The notes: a model not told the origin generated them from the letters alone. 64,000 nt of DNA from Liolophura sinensis (GCF_032854445.1 NC_088302.1:43190645-43254644), one strand, 5' to 3'; positions 46,624-60,800 are shown, counted from the stretch's first letter. A program made the numbers and translations.

Positions 46624-46886
46624 TTTTTTTTTTTTTGATTGGTGTTTTACGCCGTACTCAAGAATATTTCACTTATACGACGGCGGCCAGCATTATGGTG
46701 GGTGGAAACCGGGCACAGCCCGGGGGAAAGCCACAACCATCCGCAGGTTGCTGGCAGACCTTCCCACTTACAGCCGGAGAGGAAGCCAGCATGAGCTGGA
46801 CTTGAACTCACAGCGACCGCATTGGTGAGAGGCTCCTTGGTCATTACGCTGCGCTAGCACGCTAACCGACTGAGCCACGGAGGACC
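46624..46886 (-). mobile_element. SINE family A, full length
   Basis: Reverse orientation: T-run and ttggtgttttacgccgtact at the left, gcgctagcacgctaaccgac + tgagccacggagga at the right. Very close to consensus, hence probably a young copy. Both Pol III boxes are intact on the minus strand. Confidence 0.9.
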
Positions 46887-47559
46887 CTACATGGATTTTG
46901 GGAAGTTATCAAGAATATCCTGCTTTGATGCATGTATTAAAACGGCAGGTGTTCTGAAAACACACCTTTGGGTGTCGGCGTAGAGTGGGGCAGATGTATA
47001 ATACTGATGAGCTATTTACAGCCATTTATCTCTGACTCAGTAGAAAGAGTTTTCTTGGAACATTTTAACCATGTCCCAAGGAATTAACTCTTTATACAGA
47101 AATAACTTGTCACCATGAAGGGACACATGGTACAATGATCGCACTGGACCCGGCTTGTTTCCAACATACACGTAGAAATATGTGGTAGTTGTACCATGTC
47201 CTTCTTCCCAACTGAAGCAGAAAGTCTGTGTTGTGTAGATGTTTGGATCTGTGCTGTAATGGTATTACTCTGGATGGCTAGCCTTAGTGGATGGAGCAGC
47301 TTGTCAGGTATATCACATATCCAACACATTGAGATATCTGAAATGACACAAACATGCAAAAGATGAAGACATGCAGACATCGGGCTATAGGCATACGGGA
47401 GGTACAAGACATTTGTATGTACATGTAGATAGATACCTTAAACAATATCAGCACACATAAAGGATACAGGATGTTCAGGTATATCGAGAAGTACAAACAC
47501 ACAGGAGGTAAAGACCTTCAGCTGTTGTGAAGTGCATGTAGCAAAAAAAAAAAAAAAAA

Positions 47560-48030
47560 AACACATTCAGCTATCACAAGCATACAGGAGGTAAAGACAT
47601 TCAGCTATCACAGGCATACAGGAGGTAAAGACATTCAGCTTTCACAAAAAGCATACAGGAGGTAAAAATGTTCAGCTATCACAAGCATAGAGGAGGCAAA
47701 GACATTCAGCTATCACTAGCATACAGGAGGTAAAGACATTCAGCTATCACAGGCATACAGGAGGTAAAGACATTCCGCTATCACAGGCATACAGGAGGTA
47801 AAGACATTCTGCTATCACAGGCATACAGGAGGTAAAAACATTCAGCTACAGCAAGTAGCACAAACATGACAATCACAGGTAAAGACATTTAGGTATGCCA
47901 CTAGGACAATCACACATGGGGCAGGTAAGATACATGTAAGGAATATGATGTAGAAGAAACACACAGGAGGTAAAGATATTCAGGTTTATGAAGTAGCACA
48001 CGGATACAGGAGGTAAAGACATATCAGGTA
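47560..48030 (+). repeat. ~34-bp minisatellite
   Basis: Units of cacaggcatacaggaggtaa + agacattcagctat, about 8 good copies at 47570-47850 and decayed ones to 48030 (caggaggtaaagatattcagg). An A-run near 47540-47560 precedes the array. Confidence 0.85.
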
Positions 48031-48299
48031 GAGCAAGCTCATTGGAGATTAAAACCTTCATGTATACGAAATATTTATTTCTTCTTTCAGTAAAATATTC
48101 CAATTTGAAGAATTTCAGCAAGATGCATGACCAGTGTTGAAATCAGACTCTACAAAGTTTAACAAAGGCTTAATCCTAGGGTAGTTTCAGTGTCTTTGAG
48201 ATGCCCTATTCTTACAAAATTAATATGGGAAAGATAGAGAAAACTGGAGAAATTGGAAACGAGACAACCTGATTTCAAATTCTGGCTATATTTTTGCCA

Positions 48300-48510
48300 G
48301 TCAACCACAAACCAGACACCCACCAACCACACAACAAACACCCGCCACCCACCAACCAGATGGCTGCCAACCACATACCAAACACCCGCCACCCACCAAC
48401 CAGACAGCTGCCAACCAAATACCAAACACCCGCCACCCACCAACCAGACAGCTGCCAACCACATACCAAACACCCGCCACCCACCAACCAGACAGCTGCC
48501 ACCCACAACC
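48300..48510 (+). repeat. 44-bp minisatellite, ~4.5 copies, stop-free
   Basis: caaccagacagctgccaacc + acataccaaacacccgccac ccac. The unit lacks stop codons in most frames and is not a multiple of 3, so translation cycles through frames and gives ORFs on both strands. Not a gene. Confidence 0.88.
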
Positions 48511-49363
48511 CATACAAAATTACGCACACATAAGCTGGTTTTCAAACTTGATCTGAGATTACAAAATGAATTTGCACACAAAATATTATTAAAATCAATA
48601 TTTAGGGCTGTTACCGCATGGAAACCAACAGCCAATGGGAATCACTGAATTCAGTAAATAAGCAGAACTGATTCACCTATCCAGCTGGGTTGCAAACTTA
48701 ATCATAGGTACTGCAAGTAAACCTGCATGCATGATTTTATCCGAATTAAAAAATATTTGGAATAAGTACTGCACAGAAACCAAAGCATGACAGACACAAG
48801 CAGAGAAATGGACGAACGACAGGAAGACCCTAACTGAAAATCCCTTGTTTGCAAAAGTGATCGGATTAAGAAAGAAGTGATATAATACAGAGTTCAAATC
48901 ACAGCCAGTTCACACAAGGGCCATCACCCCAAGGCCAAACCAAAGGAGAAAGAAAAGGAGAGAAAGGCACACGGCAGCATAAAAAGACAAGCCTACCCTG
49001 AATTCCTCACAGGGTTGCGCTGAGGGGAGGTGTGAGGGTAGGGGTGGGAGATGTGGGGGAGCCGAGGGACAAAAGACTAGCCACCACTTGACTGGTTAGT
49101 TTTGGGGGTTTGACCTGCAGTAGTGTCTTAGGGACGGAAACATGCCTACAAGAAACAGACGCAAAACATCAACATAATCTGGAGTTCAATGTTCTTTTAA
49201 ATATCAAATTATTCTTCATAGAGAACCTACACAGTTTCTTTGAGAAAGATTTATACAGTGCGATATTAAAAGGTTAGCAGCATAGAAATTTGCCTAGTAA
49301 GCTTTTTGCAGAGCTAAAAGTCAACTGCAGGAGGCACATGTCCAATGTATGTGTTTTGACAGC

Positions 49364-49369
49364 TTTATT
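49364..49369 (-). terminator. Possible poly(A) signal of the coiled-coil gene
   Basis: tttatt on the plus strand, AATAAA on the minus strand, 180 nt after the TAA at 49549-49551. It supports that exon as the last one, against the good donor overlapping the stop. Confidence 0.45.
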
Positions 49370-49548
49370 GATACACAAAAAATGTGCTCAAGAAATATTT
49401 TTGAAATTTGAACATGTTTATGAGTTAACCTCACATTTATGTGTGAACCGCATTAGCCTCATGTTTACACAAATATATGTTCACTACATTTTTATATGTT
49501 AGCTATGTGTTGATATGTGTTAATCATACCTCTATATGATAGCCAGAC

Positions 49549-52500
49549 TTACTTCTGTATCAAGGCACTGATGTCTCTCTGTTCCTGGGAATCCATCAAC
49601 GATGTGGCTTTCTGTTCACCTTCTTTGACCCCATTCCCATTACTAGATCCTGAGTCTCCAGCATGCTTAGCACTGCACCCTATGTCAGTGTTCCCTATTT
49701 TGGCACTTCCTGTTTCCCGTAATGGTTTCTCTACACTGCCTTTGCTGGCATTAGGTTGTGTTGGTAGTTTATTGTATGGCCAGCCTCGTGTCTTGATCTG
49801 TGATGTGACCCTTGAAGATGTGACACTTGACCCCTCACTCCTGTCTGGAGTTGTGACTTTTGACCCCTCACCTGTGACCCGTGGTGTGACCTTTGAACCT
49901 TCACCCTCTTTTTGATTCTCCTCTCCCTCAGTGCCATCCTTGTAGCGCTCAATCAGCGTCTGTAGACGTGGATGAACATTGCGACTTGGGGGCTTAAATA
50001 CCTGATCTATCCACCAGAAACAAAACAAAACACACCTTTTAGGACTGATGACAATCTATTAATCTGATTGGTCTCACAACTACACATGTAACATTTGATT
50101 TTTGACAGCTCTAAACCAGAACTTTTTTTATAGGTAATTCAGCAGTACTTTTTTTTATGTATTTATATCATTGGTATTAAACACCAATAGTCAACGATGT
50201 ATCACTGAATATGACAGTATTTGGGTTTTTGCTTGGCGGAAATGGAAGTGGCCAGAGTAAACCACTAGCCTTTGGCAAGTAGCTGATGAACTTTCCCACA
50301 ACCATTGGCCTCACTGGGCAAGAACATGTGGTCCAAAGTCTGGCACACTGTAGACCACTGGCCAGTCCATGATGATGCAAAAGCAACATGATTCCCTTCA
50401 CACAGATTAATGTAACGAGTTAAGAAACCAACAGAAGCAACCAACTTAGTCCTTACTTTCCTGGTGATTTCAGACAAAGAATTAGCGCAACTAACTTCTA
50501 TTATACTTCACTTCTACCCTTTCTCATCAAGCTGATTAATACCACAGTGTAACTATCCTTGTGGGACATTGTTTACCTGTAATTTGCTGCGGGGTGTCCA
50601 CAATGGTCTCAATGGGGCTGGACTTCACCTGTCGTTTACTCACACCTGGCCGTTCCGCTGACTTGTCCACCTTGGTTGGAACACCTGTTGACTTGGCCAG
50701 AAGGGGCATGGGCTGAGACAGAACCGGAGTTGGAGAGGACATTGTTTGTGGGACTGGTTTCCTGTCAGATTTGGCACTGCTGAGTCTGGATTGGTCCTGA
50801 TCTGTTCAATCGTGAAGATGAGAATAGATGATACCAGTTAGAGTTGTGAACCTGAGCCTGAGTTAGTCAGTCCTGGAGATCTACATATCACTACACGCTG
50901 ACATAGTGTGTGACACAGAGAAATCAAGAAAAAATGAGCACATTCAGAGAATTTACATCCCAGTTTTGAGAGTTAGTTTTTAAACTTCATCAGAGTGCTC
51001 ACAAAATGTATCTGCACACAAAACTTTACCAAAATCAGACTATACTTGAGGCAGTTATAACACAGAAACCTAACTGTGTCAGACAGATGGACTGACCAAA
51101 ATCAATATCCCTTTTCCCAAAGAGTGAAGTAAGAACAGATGTTTATGAACATTTCTTTCTCTCATCACATACATATATTGTAGTATTGTTATATTGTTAC
51201 TGCAGACTGGATAAATTGTTTCAGCCTGGATAAACTGTTTCAGCCTGGATAAATTGTTACAGTCTGGATAAATTGTTACCGCCACGTCTGATTAAATTAC
51301 ATCAAAAGCTGACTACATGTGCTATGTTCAGCAAGTATCTGTGTTTTTCTCCCATATATGGCATGTATGTAAGAATATATTGGCTGGCTCCTTTCCAAGT
51401 GTTTCAATCTTGATCCCACGGCTATATCTGGTATGCATTTTCTGAGTGACATACATGTAATAAAACAAGATAATGTTACCATGCAGGCCAAAGTATCGCT
51501 TGCCATTTACAACCATGTGAGAATGTAAATGTATAACCAGAACAAGAGGGAAAATGTCTGACAAATGCTGTAACTGTTCGCTGTGGAATGCCTTTCAAGA
51601 ACACGAATCATTATGGCATTATGTCCACACAGCATTCATGTAAGATGAAAACATACTGGTAGTTATCTTGCTGACATGGATGCACTTAAGTATGGTATGG
51701 TGAGTGATCCTATACCCCATTAACTCACCTGCCCGTAACTTTTTATTTAGGCACATCCAGATATTGGAAATGACCAAGCAAATCAAGCTTTAGAAACAGG
51801 ACCCACCTGAGTCAACCTTCTGTGCTTTAGGAGCATCAGTTCTCTCCCGATCACTGGCATGGTTGGCCTGATGTTCTCTGTCAAACACACAATCAGATTA
51901 TCCATGATGTACAAATCGCACAACAATTCCAACTGGACAGAATCAGTCTGTAGATCCTGCACTAAACTGCACTTTGAAAGATTTGAAAACATATAAAGAA
52001 AGTCTCGCAGTCAAGGCACAAGTATTTATTTATTCATCTCATTGATGTTTAACACATTATTTAAGAGTTTTTCACCTGACATACATGTATATATGACAGG
52101 GGTTAGTTTTGTGAGGGATAGAGACCTCTATGCCTGGTGCAAACCACCAGTCTTTGGCAAGTAGCTGTCAAACTTTACCACAAGTGACAAACAGACAAAC
52201 AGTGTATGCAATATTAGTGTGATCTCCAACAAGCTCTGTATAAATCCACTATTAAAACTGACCAGCGCTGTTAACTGCTTATTGTCAGCAAGGCCATAAG
52301 AGGCCATAAGTGGACAGGTGGATCTTAAGGATTCCCTGGGGTTGAAATGAATGAATGACTATGGCTTAACGCCACATCGGCAATACTTCAGCCATATAGT
52401 GGCGATCCCTGGGGTTGAAGACCTCCATACAAATGGAAGACAAACATCTTAATCACAACCCGACCCTCACACCATTCATGGATATTAATATAACCAATAG

Positions 52501-54818
52501 ATCAGAATGAACTCATGTGTGTATATCTCATAAATGTTTACACCCATAAGATATATATATGAATCTTTGATAGCTTTGCTGGTATTTAATCACTATTTCA
52601 ATATTATTCCAATGTCTTTCTTTGTAACAGACTGAATATGAACATATTCCTCACAGGTACATGTTCTAACCAGGTAGCATTCCCTTTCCATCACAGAAAT
52701 GTTTGTCACCACTGTTCCATGAACAATAGTATGCTTTGCTATAAACAGAAAGTGAAAGGTTTCCTCACCTGGACTTCTGTAGCTGTCTCCTCAAATCTGT
52801 TACCTGGCAGTTTAACTGATCAATGTGCTCCTCTTTCTCGTTCAGAACCTCAGTCAGCCTCTCTAACTCCTCATGTAACTGACACAGCTCTCCATCAGTG
52901 TCATCCACAGGAGGCTGAAATGTTTAAAATGTAAATGCTTCTCATAAAAGCGAGAGAATAAACGTGTAATGTAATCAAGCCTTTAGGAGGCAGTAACTTA
53001 CTGAAAAATAATACTAAAGGCTGTCAAAGCCACCAAAAATTTGAAATCTGTAAAGCCTTTGTGTAGTGTATTTTTTCATCGTGTCAGATATAATTGACAG
53101 TTCCTGCTATAATATAGACTGTACACACCTACACTTTGGCAAACCATACTAACCTATAATATTTACAGGTACAAGTATTTATTTATTTATTTGTTTGGTT
53201 TGTTTTCTTATGCCGTACTCAAGAATATTTCCCTTAAATGACAGCAGTCGGCATTATGGTAGGAGGGTTAGGGCAGAGCTTGGGGGGGAAACCCACGACC
53301 ATCCGCAGGTTGCTGACAGCCCTTCCTCCCGTACGGCTGGAGAGGAAGTCAGCATGAGCTGGACTTGACCTCAAAGCGATTGAGTTGGTGAGAGACTCCT
53401 GGGTCACTGCTCCGCGTGGGCTAATCACCTTGGCCACTGAGGCCCCCATGTACAAATATGTCAGCTGTGACTTATTTAATACTCTTACTGAAATACATGT
53501 ACATTCTGCATTCTTTGCAAAATGCTTTTAAAATATGTGTGTAAAGTACAGTGTGTATATTACACTGACAAGAAGTCAAGAAGACATGTACATGTGCGTT
53601 CCTTATTTTGTGGAACTATTGAAACAAACCATTAGGTGTAAAAAAGAAAACCAAAACATGCCACAGTATCAAGGATACAAATGGACAGACTAACTGACAG
53701 ACAAACTGAGAGACAAACTCACAGACAAATGAACAAAGGAGTTATTGTATATAAATGCGCTTTCCCTCTCAGAGCAAATTTATAAACAATGACCCTACCT
53801 TTTTTTTGTCTTGCATTAGTTCCTGTAAAATTTGAAAAGAATAATCTTAAGAGTTTATTTGAACAAATTAACATATCAACGAGCAAAGGCTAGAAATCAT
53901 TGTCATCAATTTCAAATGTTCACAACTATACATCTGATCCTTCAGCTGGGCCTTGATTCAAAACCGCATACATCTAGTGATGTGTTCAGCAAACTGAATG
54001 ATCTTCAAATTGCACATATTACCTATTTTTTTTAGGGTGCTATCGCAGCATAATGACCGAGGAGCCTCTTACCAATGCGGTTGCTGGGAGTTCAAATCCA
54101 GCTCATGCTGGCTTCCTTTCTGGCCGTATGTGGGGAGGTCTGTCAACGACTTGCGGATGGTCAGAAGTTTCCCCCCTGGCTCTGCCCAGTTTCCACTCAC
54201 CATAATGCTGGCCGCCGTCATATAAGTGAAATATTCTTGAGTACAGTGTAAAACACCAATCAAATAAATAAAATGAATTATATTACTTATTATACATCAC
54301 GCTGTCTCTTCTCCCTACCTGTTTCAAACTGCGGACTAAAGCCTCAAGACTTTCTCGCTTCTTTTTCGACTCACTCAGCCTCTTCTCCAGATCTGCAATC
54401 TCCTCAGAGGGTGAGTGTCTGCTTGAAAAGGACAAATAAAAGCATGTATCGCAATTCAGACAAACTGACATTTTTTTAATAATCTGCATGTAAAAAAAAC
54501 ACAAAACTACGAAACACAATACTTTATGTATTTTTCACAGGATTACAGTTATCTTAAATTGTTTTTGATTATTATTGTTAAGAAGACATATTTAATCCCT
54601 CTACACATACATGTACATACAAGCAGCAAGTTGTAGATTCTTTTTGTTTTTAAAAATACTGACCCATTCTGGCTGGATTCCAGCTGCTGTTCCAATCTCC
54701 GGACTTGCTCCCTGAACTCGCTGGCAGTTTCTTCAGCTCTCTTCTTACTGCTCTCAGAGAGCATCACCTGACCCTGTAAATACGCCATTCTCTTCTCTAA
54801 TGCTGCTTCTCTCCTTCC
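49549..54818 (-). CDS. Coiled-coil gene, visible exons 12-18 (C-terminal part)
   Basis: Exons in transcript order: 54818-54664, 54418-54319, 53822-53799, 52914-52769, 51877-51807, 50801-50577, 50006-49549. Landmarks: EAALEKRMAYLQGQVMLSES, EFREQVRRLEQQLESSQNG, EEIADLEKRLSESKKKRESL, a 24-nt microexon ELMQDKKK, and ELCQLHEELERLTEVLNEKE with HIDQLNCQVTDLRRQLQKS. After this the coiled coil ends and a Ser/Pro/Thr-rich tail begins (TMSSPTPVLSQPMPLLAKS, then VDKSAERPGVSKRQVKSSP). The last exon opens VFKPPSRNVHPRLQTLIERY and ends QRDISALIQK, then TAA. That TAA overlaps a good donor (CAGAA|gtaagt), so a further exon is possible. Confidence 0.8.
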
Positions 54819-57800
54819 CTAAGAGAAGAAACAAAGATAAAAAAAATAAATAAATAATTGCCAAGACCAACATTTTCAATAAAATCTAATTTTCATTGAC
54901 ACAAGAACAAATGAAATGTATTTCTGGCAAAATTTAAACAAATCTTCTTTAGCTAAAATCAGTATGAAAATGATCAAAACAGGAAATACAAAGAAACAAT
55001 AATAAAAGGATACCATTTCATTCCCAAGCCCAGCTCATGTTGGATTCCTCTCTGGGCATAAGTGGGAAGGTCTAGCATCAAGCTGACAATGGTCGTGGGT
55101 TTCTCCCACCATAATGCTGGCCACTGTTGTATGAGTGAAATATTCTTGAGTACAGTGTAAAAATTCCAAATCAAATAAATAAATAAATTCATTCCCAGTG
55201 GTCACCTGATCGAGCTGAATTTACCACTCTTGCAATAAATGAGTAATCCATCAACAGTCTGCCCACAAAACATCATCCTGATAGCAAACGTAGAAATGAA
55301 TGATGGCACAAAACATCATCCTGATAGCAAACTTAGAAATGAATGATCGCACAAAACATCACCCTGATAGCAAACGTTGGAATGAATGATGGCACAAAAC
55401 ATCACCCTGATAGCAAACGTAGAAATGAATGATGGCACAAAACATCACCCTGATAGCAAACGTTGGAATGAATGATGGCACAAAACATCACCCTGATAGC
55501 AAACGTAGAAATGAATGATGGCACAAAACATCACCCTGATAGCAAACGTCGGAATGAATGATGGCTTGAATTACTTTAGATGGGAAATTGATTTACTTCT
55601 TTGATTGCTACTGTATAGCAAAATCAAGAATTGTTTTGTTTATTTGATGACTCTGTACTGAGGGAGAAGGATAGTTGTGTACCCTATTTCATCAACCATT
55701 TCAACCACTGGCCACTACGACCAACAATACGACCACCACTAAAACCTACATTACGACCAACACTACGACCACCACTAAACCCCATACTGCGACCACAACT
55801 ATGACCACCACCACAGCCAACACTACGACCACCACTATGACCAACACCACTATGACCAACACTACGACCACCACCACTACGACCAACACTACGACCACCA
55901 CTAAACCCCATACTGCGACCAACCACTACGACCACCACTATGACCAACACACTATGACCACCACCACTACGACCAACACTACGACCACCACTACGACCAA
56001 CACTACCACCAACACCACTACGACCAACACCACGACCACCGCTACCACCAACACTACCACCAACACCACTACAACCAACACTACCATGACCAACACTATG
56101 ACCACCAATACGACCAACACTATGACCACCACTACGACGAACACTACGACCAACACCACTACGACCACCACTATAACCACCACTACGACCACCACTATAA
56201 CCACCACTACGACCACCACTACGATCACCACTAAGACCAACACTACGACCAACACTATGACCACAACATTCTAAGACATTCTTAGAGAACTACAGAGTGC
56301 ACAAAAATCATCTGTACAGTTTTATGAAGCTTGCAGCTTTAGTGACACAAACAAAGCATTTCTGGGGTCATTTTCATCATAATTGTTTGTATAAATTTCA
56401 CTGAAAAAAAAGTGCCTTAGAGGTTGAAAAGGTTGAAGATTTACAGGATTCCCACTGACAATTAATGACTGAAGATAATGCAATGAATAACAGCAAAGAA
56501 AACACTATTAATGTGAAGAATAAATGTTAGCCAGATAAAAGACCATTAAACACTGTCCACAAAAATAATTGCATTTATTTCTTTTTATATCAAACCCAGT
56601 AAAATTGTGGCTGCTATGGAGTAGCTTTCTGACCATACCAGGACCAGTGCTGTCACATCAGCTTTTTGCACCTTAACCACAGACTGCTACATTTCATCAT
56701 TCTAAATGCATATACTTATTTATTTATTTACTTGATTGTTGTTTTACGCCGTACTCAAGAATATTTCACTTATACGACGGCGGCCAGCATTATGGTGGGA
56801 CAAAACCGGGCAGAGCCCGGGGGAAACCCACGACCATCCGCAGGTTGCTGGCAGACCTTCCCACGTACGGCTGGAGAGGAAGCCAGCATGGGCTTGGCTT
56901 GAACTCACAGCGACCACATTGGTGAGAGACTTCTGGGTCATTGCGCTGCGCTAGCACGCTAACCGACTGAGCCACGGAGGCCCCACATATACTTACAGTA
57001 TAGATCTTTAAATGCATTCGCCAAATGGACCTTGAAACAAACTGTTTCAAGATTAAGGTATAAATGTGACATGACCTACACCCTACAGATCACCATAGAA
57101 CCTGATGTTTTAACACATTATACTGAGCTGGAAAAATTCTAAAAAAAAAACAAAACACAATGAACTATTCTCTTGGGCAGTGTTTAATGGTCTTTCATCT
57201 GATATACCAGTATACTTAATGTTAGTGATCGCCTTTGAATTCGTCACCCATACACCTGACTGCTTTATATAGCATGATTGGAGGAGTCTTGGAAACAGTG
57301 CAAAACAATCAAAAAAATTACTGAATACAGTAAATTTATAAGATAACATTCTCATGTGCACTGTTGTCAACTAACCTCCATCTGTCTTGCTGTCGTTCTT
57401 GTTGTGACCATAACTGATGACAAATCTCTGATGACGATCTGTCAGCTCCTTGTGTTGTTGTTGTAACATGCTGAATTCATTCTCCACCACACTCTTGTCT
57501 CTCTGTAGTCTGCAACCAGAGGTAGAGCTGTTAGTTGTAGAGTATGTTGCTAACAAATACATTAAAAAAAATATTGATTTCAACATTATTTTGGTCATAT
57601 TACAAGTGTCTTTCTGTATCAGGTGGGTCTTCATGCTAATATAGCTATTGTGCTGCCTCATTAGAATGAAATGACACCAAACATGACACCCCACCCCAAT
57701 AAGGTATGTTGACCAAAACTTGTTCTACCCACTATGCTGAAGAAGAAGAATAAAGATTTCAAAATCCTAGTTATAAAGCTTTGGCTGTTCAGCTTGGACC

Positions 57801-60800
57801 TATAGATTGTGTACATGCTGGCACACTAACCTACACCATACAGTATAACCTAACCTGGACTCAAACAGGGAATTTGTAGATTCCCCTACAATCACTGCTT
57901 GTGGTGACTTGGTGACCATAAGCGTTCATTGACCACATATCTTCTGTCAATATATTGTGTATACCTGTACGTCACATGGGGAAAAGTGTTCAGTAATTTG
58001 TTAAACGTCAGAGGTTTAATCCAGGTACTCCATTTCCTCCACTCACATAAACTGGCCGCCATCATAAATAAATCTGCCATATACAACATGTATGTCAGCT
58101 GTGACTTACACGTACTCTTAATGAAATACATCTACATCCTTCATTCTATGGTAAAACATACGACATATTACTTTCATAACAGCAGTAACCACTCCACCTT
58201 TCATGCTCCTCCCCCCCACCCCCTTTACCCACTACAATCTTATTATACATATACCTCTAAAATTTGTAGTGTCCCATTCTGACAATCCACCCGTACATAC
58301 AAATGCTGTCTTACCTGTCAAACTTCTCTCTGGGTACAGATTCTGCGCTCACATTGGCTCGCAATCGCAAAGCACAATTTTCCTGGTTAAAACAAAGCAG
58401 TACTTGAGGCATATAAACACCTGTAAAGCACATTTAGCATACTCCAGAAAATCATTACTATTGACATACTGTGTATCTGAAAAGTACCCCTCAGTTTTCA
58501 AAGCCTGGAGCATCTTGTTCAGAATCTCTGTCTTTGTTAGCTGATTGAGCACAAGTCCACAGGTAGACACAGGTGTTGTCAGGCTACTGTGTATGACAGC
58601 ACGTATGGATTTCATATGCCTGCGTCAATGTTTTAATGTAGGAAAAATCCAGAAGTAATGCAGAGAGCATAATTCAATATCAATGTGCAATGGGCGCCCT
58701 GTCAAACATGTGGCATCATTAATGTGTACGTCAATATATGACATATTTAACATGTTTTAGTATACATGTATGTACTTTCTGCAGAGATCTGATTGGACAA
58801 AAAGATGGGACCTCTGCATAATGGCAAGGATAATGTGCTTACCTGTTCCAGTTTCTCCATGTTTTTGGTCAGCACCTGGTTGACATGTTGTAAATGGTCT
58901 ACCTGTTCAGTCAGAGTCTTAAGCTGATCATTACCCTGTCTGCTGTCTGAGCTGTAGAACACAGAGCTGGTGCTATTCTGCAAACACGTGTTTATCTGTT
59001 TGTTGCACGTTTATTAAATGCCACAGTAAAACAATTTAAAGTCATATACTTGCAGTAAGTTTTAGTTGGAGAAAACCAGTGCCCAGAGTGAACCACCAAA
59101 CCTTCGGCAAGTCACTGAAGAACTTTCCAATGTGTGAAATACACGAAAGAAGACAATTGTTTTTCAAGAAACATGATTAAGCAAACAGCCCCAAGAGCGT
59201 CACAGGTAGACTATTTATCATCATCAAGGCACCATTTGAATGGGGGAATTCTACAAATTACCGGCCCAAACCTTTTGCTTCAGTCAAATTGGTCAAGAAT
59301 TCACTCACAGGCACTAACAAAAAAAAAAAAGACAACAGTTTTCTATTGGTTGTAAATCAGAAACATTTAAAATGGATTTTTAAAAAAAAAAAAAGTCTGG
59401 ATCAGTGAGAAATTAAATATTTTTGTACAAGCTCTGTGAGGGCAAGTCTTACCACCAATGAATCGTCTCTCTGTCTCATCAGGTTATCGCGCAATTTCTC
59501 TAGCTCTACGATTCTGTCCCTAGAAACAAGAACAAATTTACTACAAATTCATATCCTTGAAATCAACAATTTCATGCAATATATGTATTGTTGAGGTTTC
59601 ATGAGCTTATCTTGCAACTTTTCTTGTTTCATTCGATCCCTTGAAACAAGAACATATTTTATTATCACTAATTCATAACCCAGAAATCAATACTTTCAAA
59701 CAATATATGTATATTGGCAGCATGCTAAGATTGTTGTTGATGAGCTTGTCTTTTATTTCTCCTTACATTTGAAAAAATATTTAAAGATTTCAAATAGAGG
59801 ATAAAACAGCAAATGAAAAATAAAAAAAAAGAAGTAATAAGTTAGCTTACGGAGTGTATCAACAAAATGTCTCTTTTTGAGGAATATTCCATGTTTATTA
59901 AATACCTCAAGAGTGTGTTCTCACTGCGTAGTTGATCCATCCTGCCCATCAGCTGGTCCACTTCATGGAGACGATCGAGGTTACTCTCTGACTGTCTCAA
60001 CAAAAACACACACAGGTCTACATAGCAGTACTGGTAAAAATATGAGTAATGGCTGAGAATCCCAAACTGCAGAGCACCTATAACATGCTGCAGACAATGA
60101 TGCTGACGCAGACATGCTGTCTTCAATACATTTATAGTCCATAATCCGCACATTTGCATCCTGTTAACAATTACAAGATTTTATGCAGAAACAGCAGTAA
60201 AGGAGGCACAAACAAAAACAAAAATAGAGGAAAACATTGATGCAGAGTTTAGAGATGCATGTGATATCCATACTTGCTGTCAAGTTTTGCCTTTTTCCAC
60301 ATTCAGTATGCCCACACTTACACTTTTTGTGAGTACTTCTTTCTGCATTTCAAGCAGCTGAATCATCTGTTCATTTTCAGCTTTCTCTTGTAACAGACGT
60401 CTGTTGTCTTCTCTTAATCTGCAATGTGAACCAAGGGAATAACGAGTTAACCTATCGGTATCAAACGGTATCAAATCAATATCAAAATTATAATACTTGC
60501 AGCAATTAAAAGTATTTATTTATTTAATACTTTACTAGGATTCAAACTGTATTAGGAATATTTCACATATACGATGATTGTCAGTTTTATGGACCTAAAA
60601 TGTCCTTAGTTTTATCTGTACAATAATGTACTTGTACAGCTGTATAAAGAGCATAAATGCAAATGCATCTAATAACTTGGCCCCTATTTTACAACGGCTG
60701 TGATTGGTTGACTGACCTGTCACTCATATCCTCCGCCTCCAAGCACTGCTCTAGCTGTTCCTCATATACCTTACACTCCCGCTTCAACTTACTCACCTGA

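Larger units (their letters stand above)
45730..49360. other. Convergent intergenic region between SPG11 and coiled-coil gene
   Basis: No supported exon. It contains a full SINE (46624-46886), a 34-bp minisatellite (47560-47860 with decayed flanks to about 48030) and a 44-bp minisatellite (48300-48510). The rest, including 45730-46620, 46890-47540 and 48520-49360, appears unique and AT-rich. Short ORFs here are low-complexity or shadow frames. Confidence 0.55.

Noticed and set aside
48253-48648. 131-codon ORF and opposite-strand ORF of 158 codons
   Set aside because: Produced by a 44-bp minisatellite; the peptide is frame-cycling repeat sequence.
55675-56274. 199-codon Thr-rich ORF and antisense Val-rich ORFs
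   Set aside because: Low-complexity acgaccaccact tract that is open on both strands, with no splice or start context.
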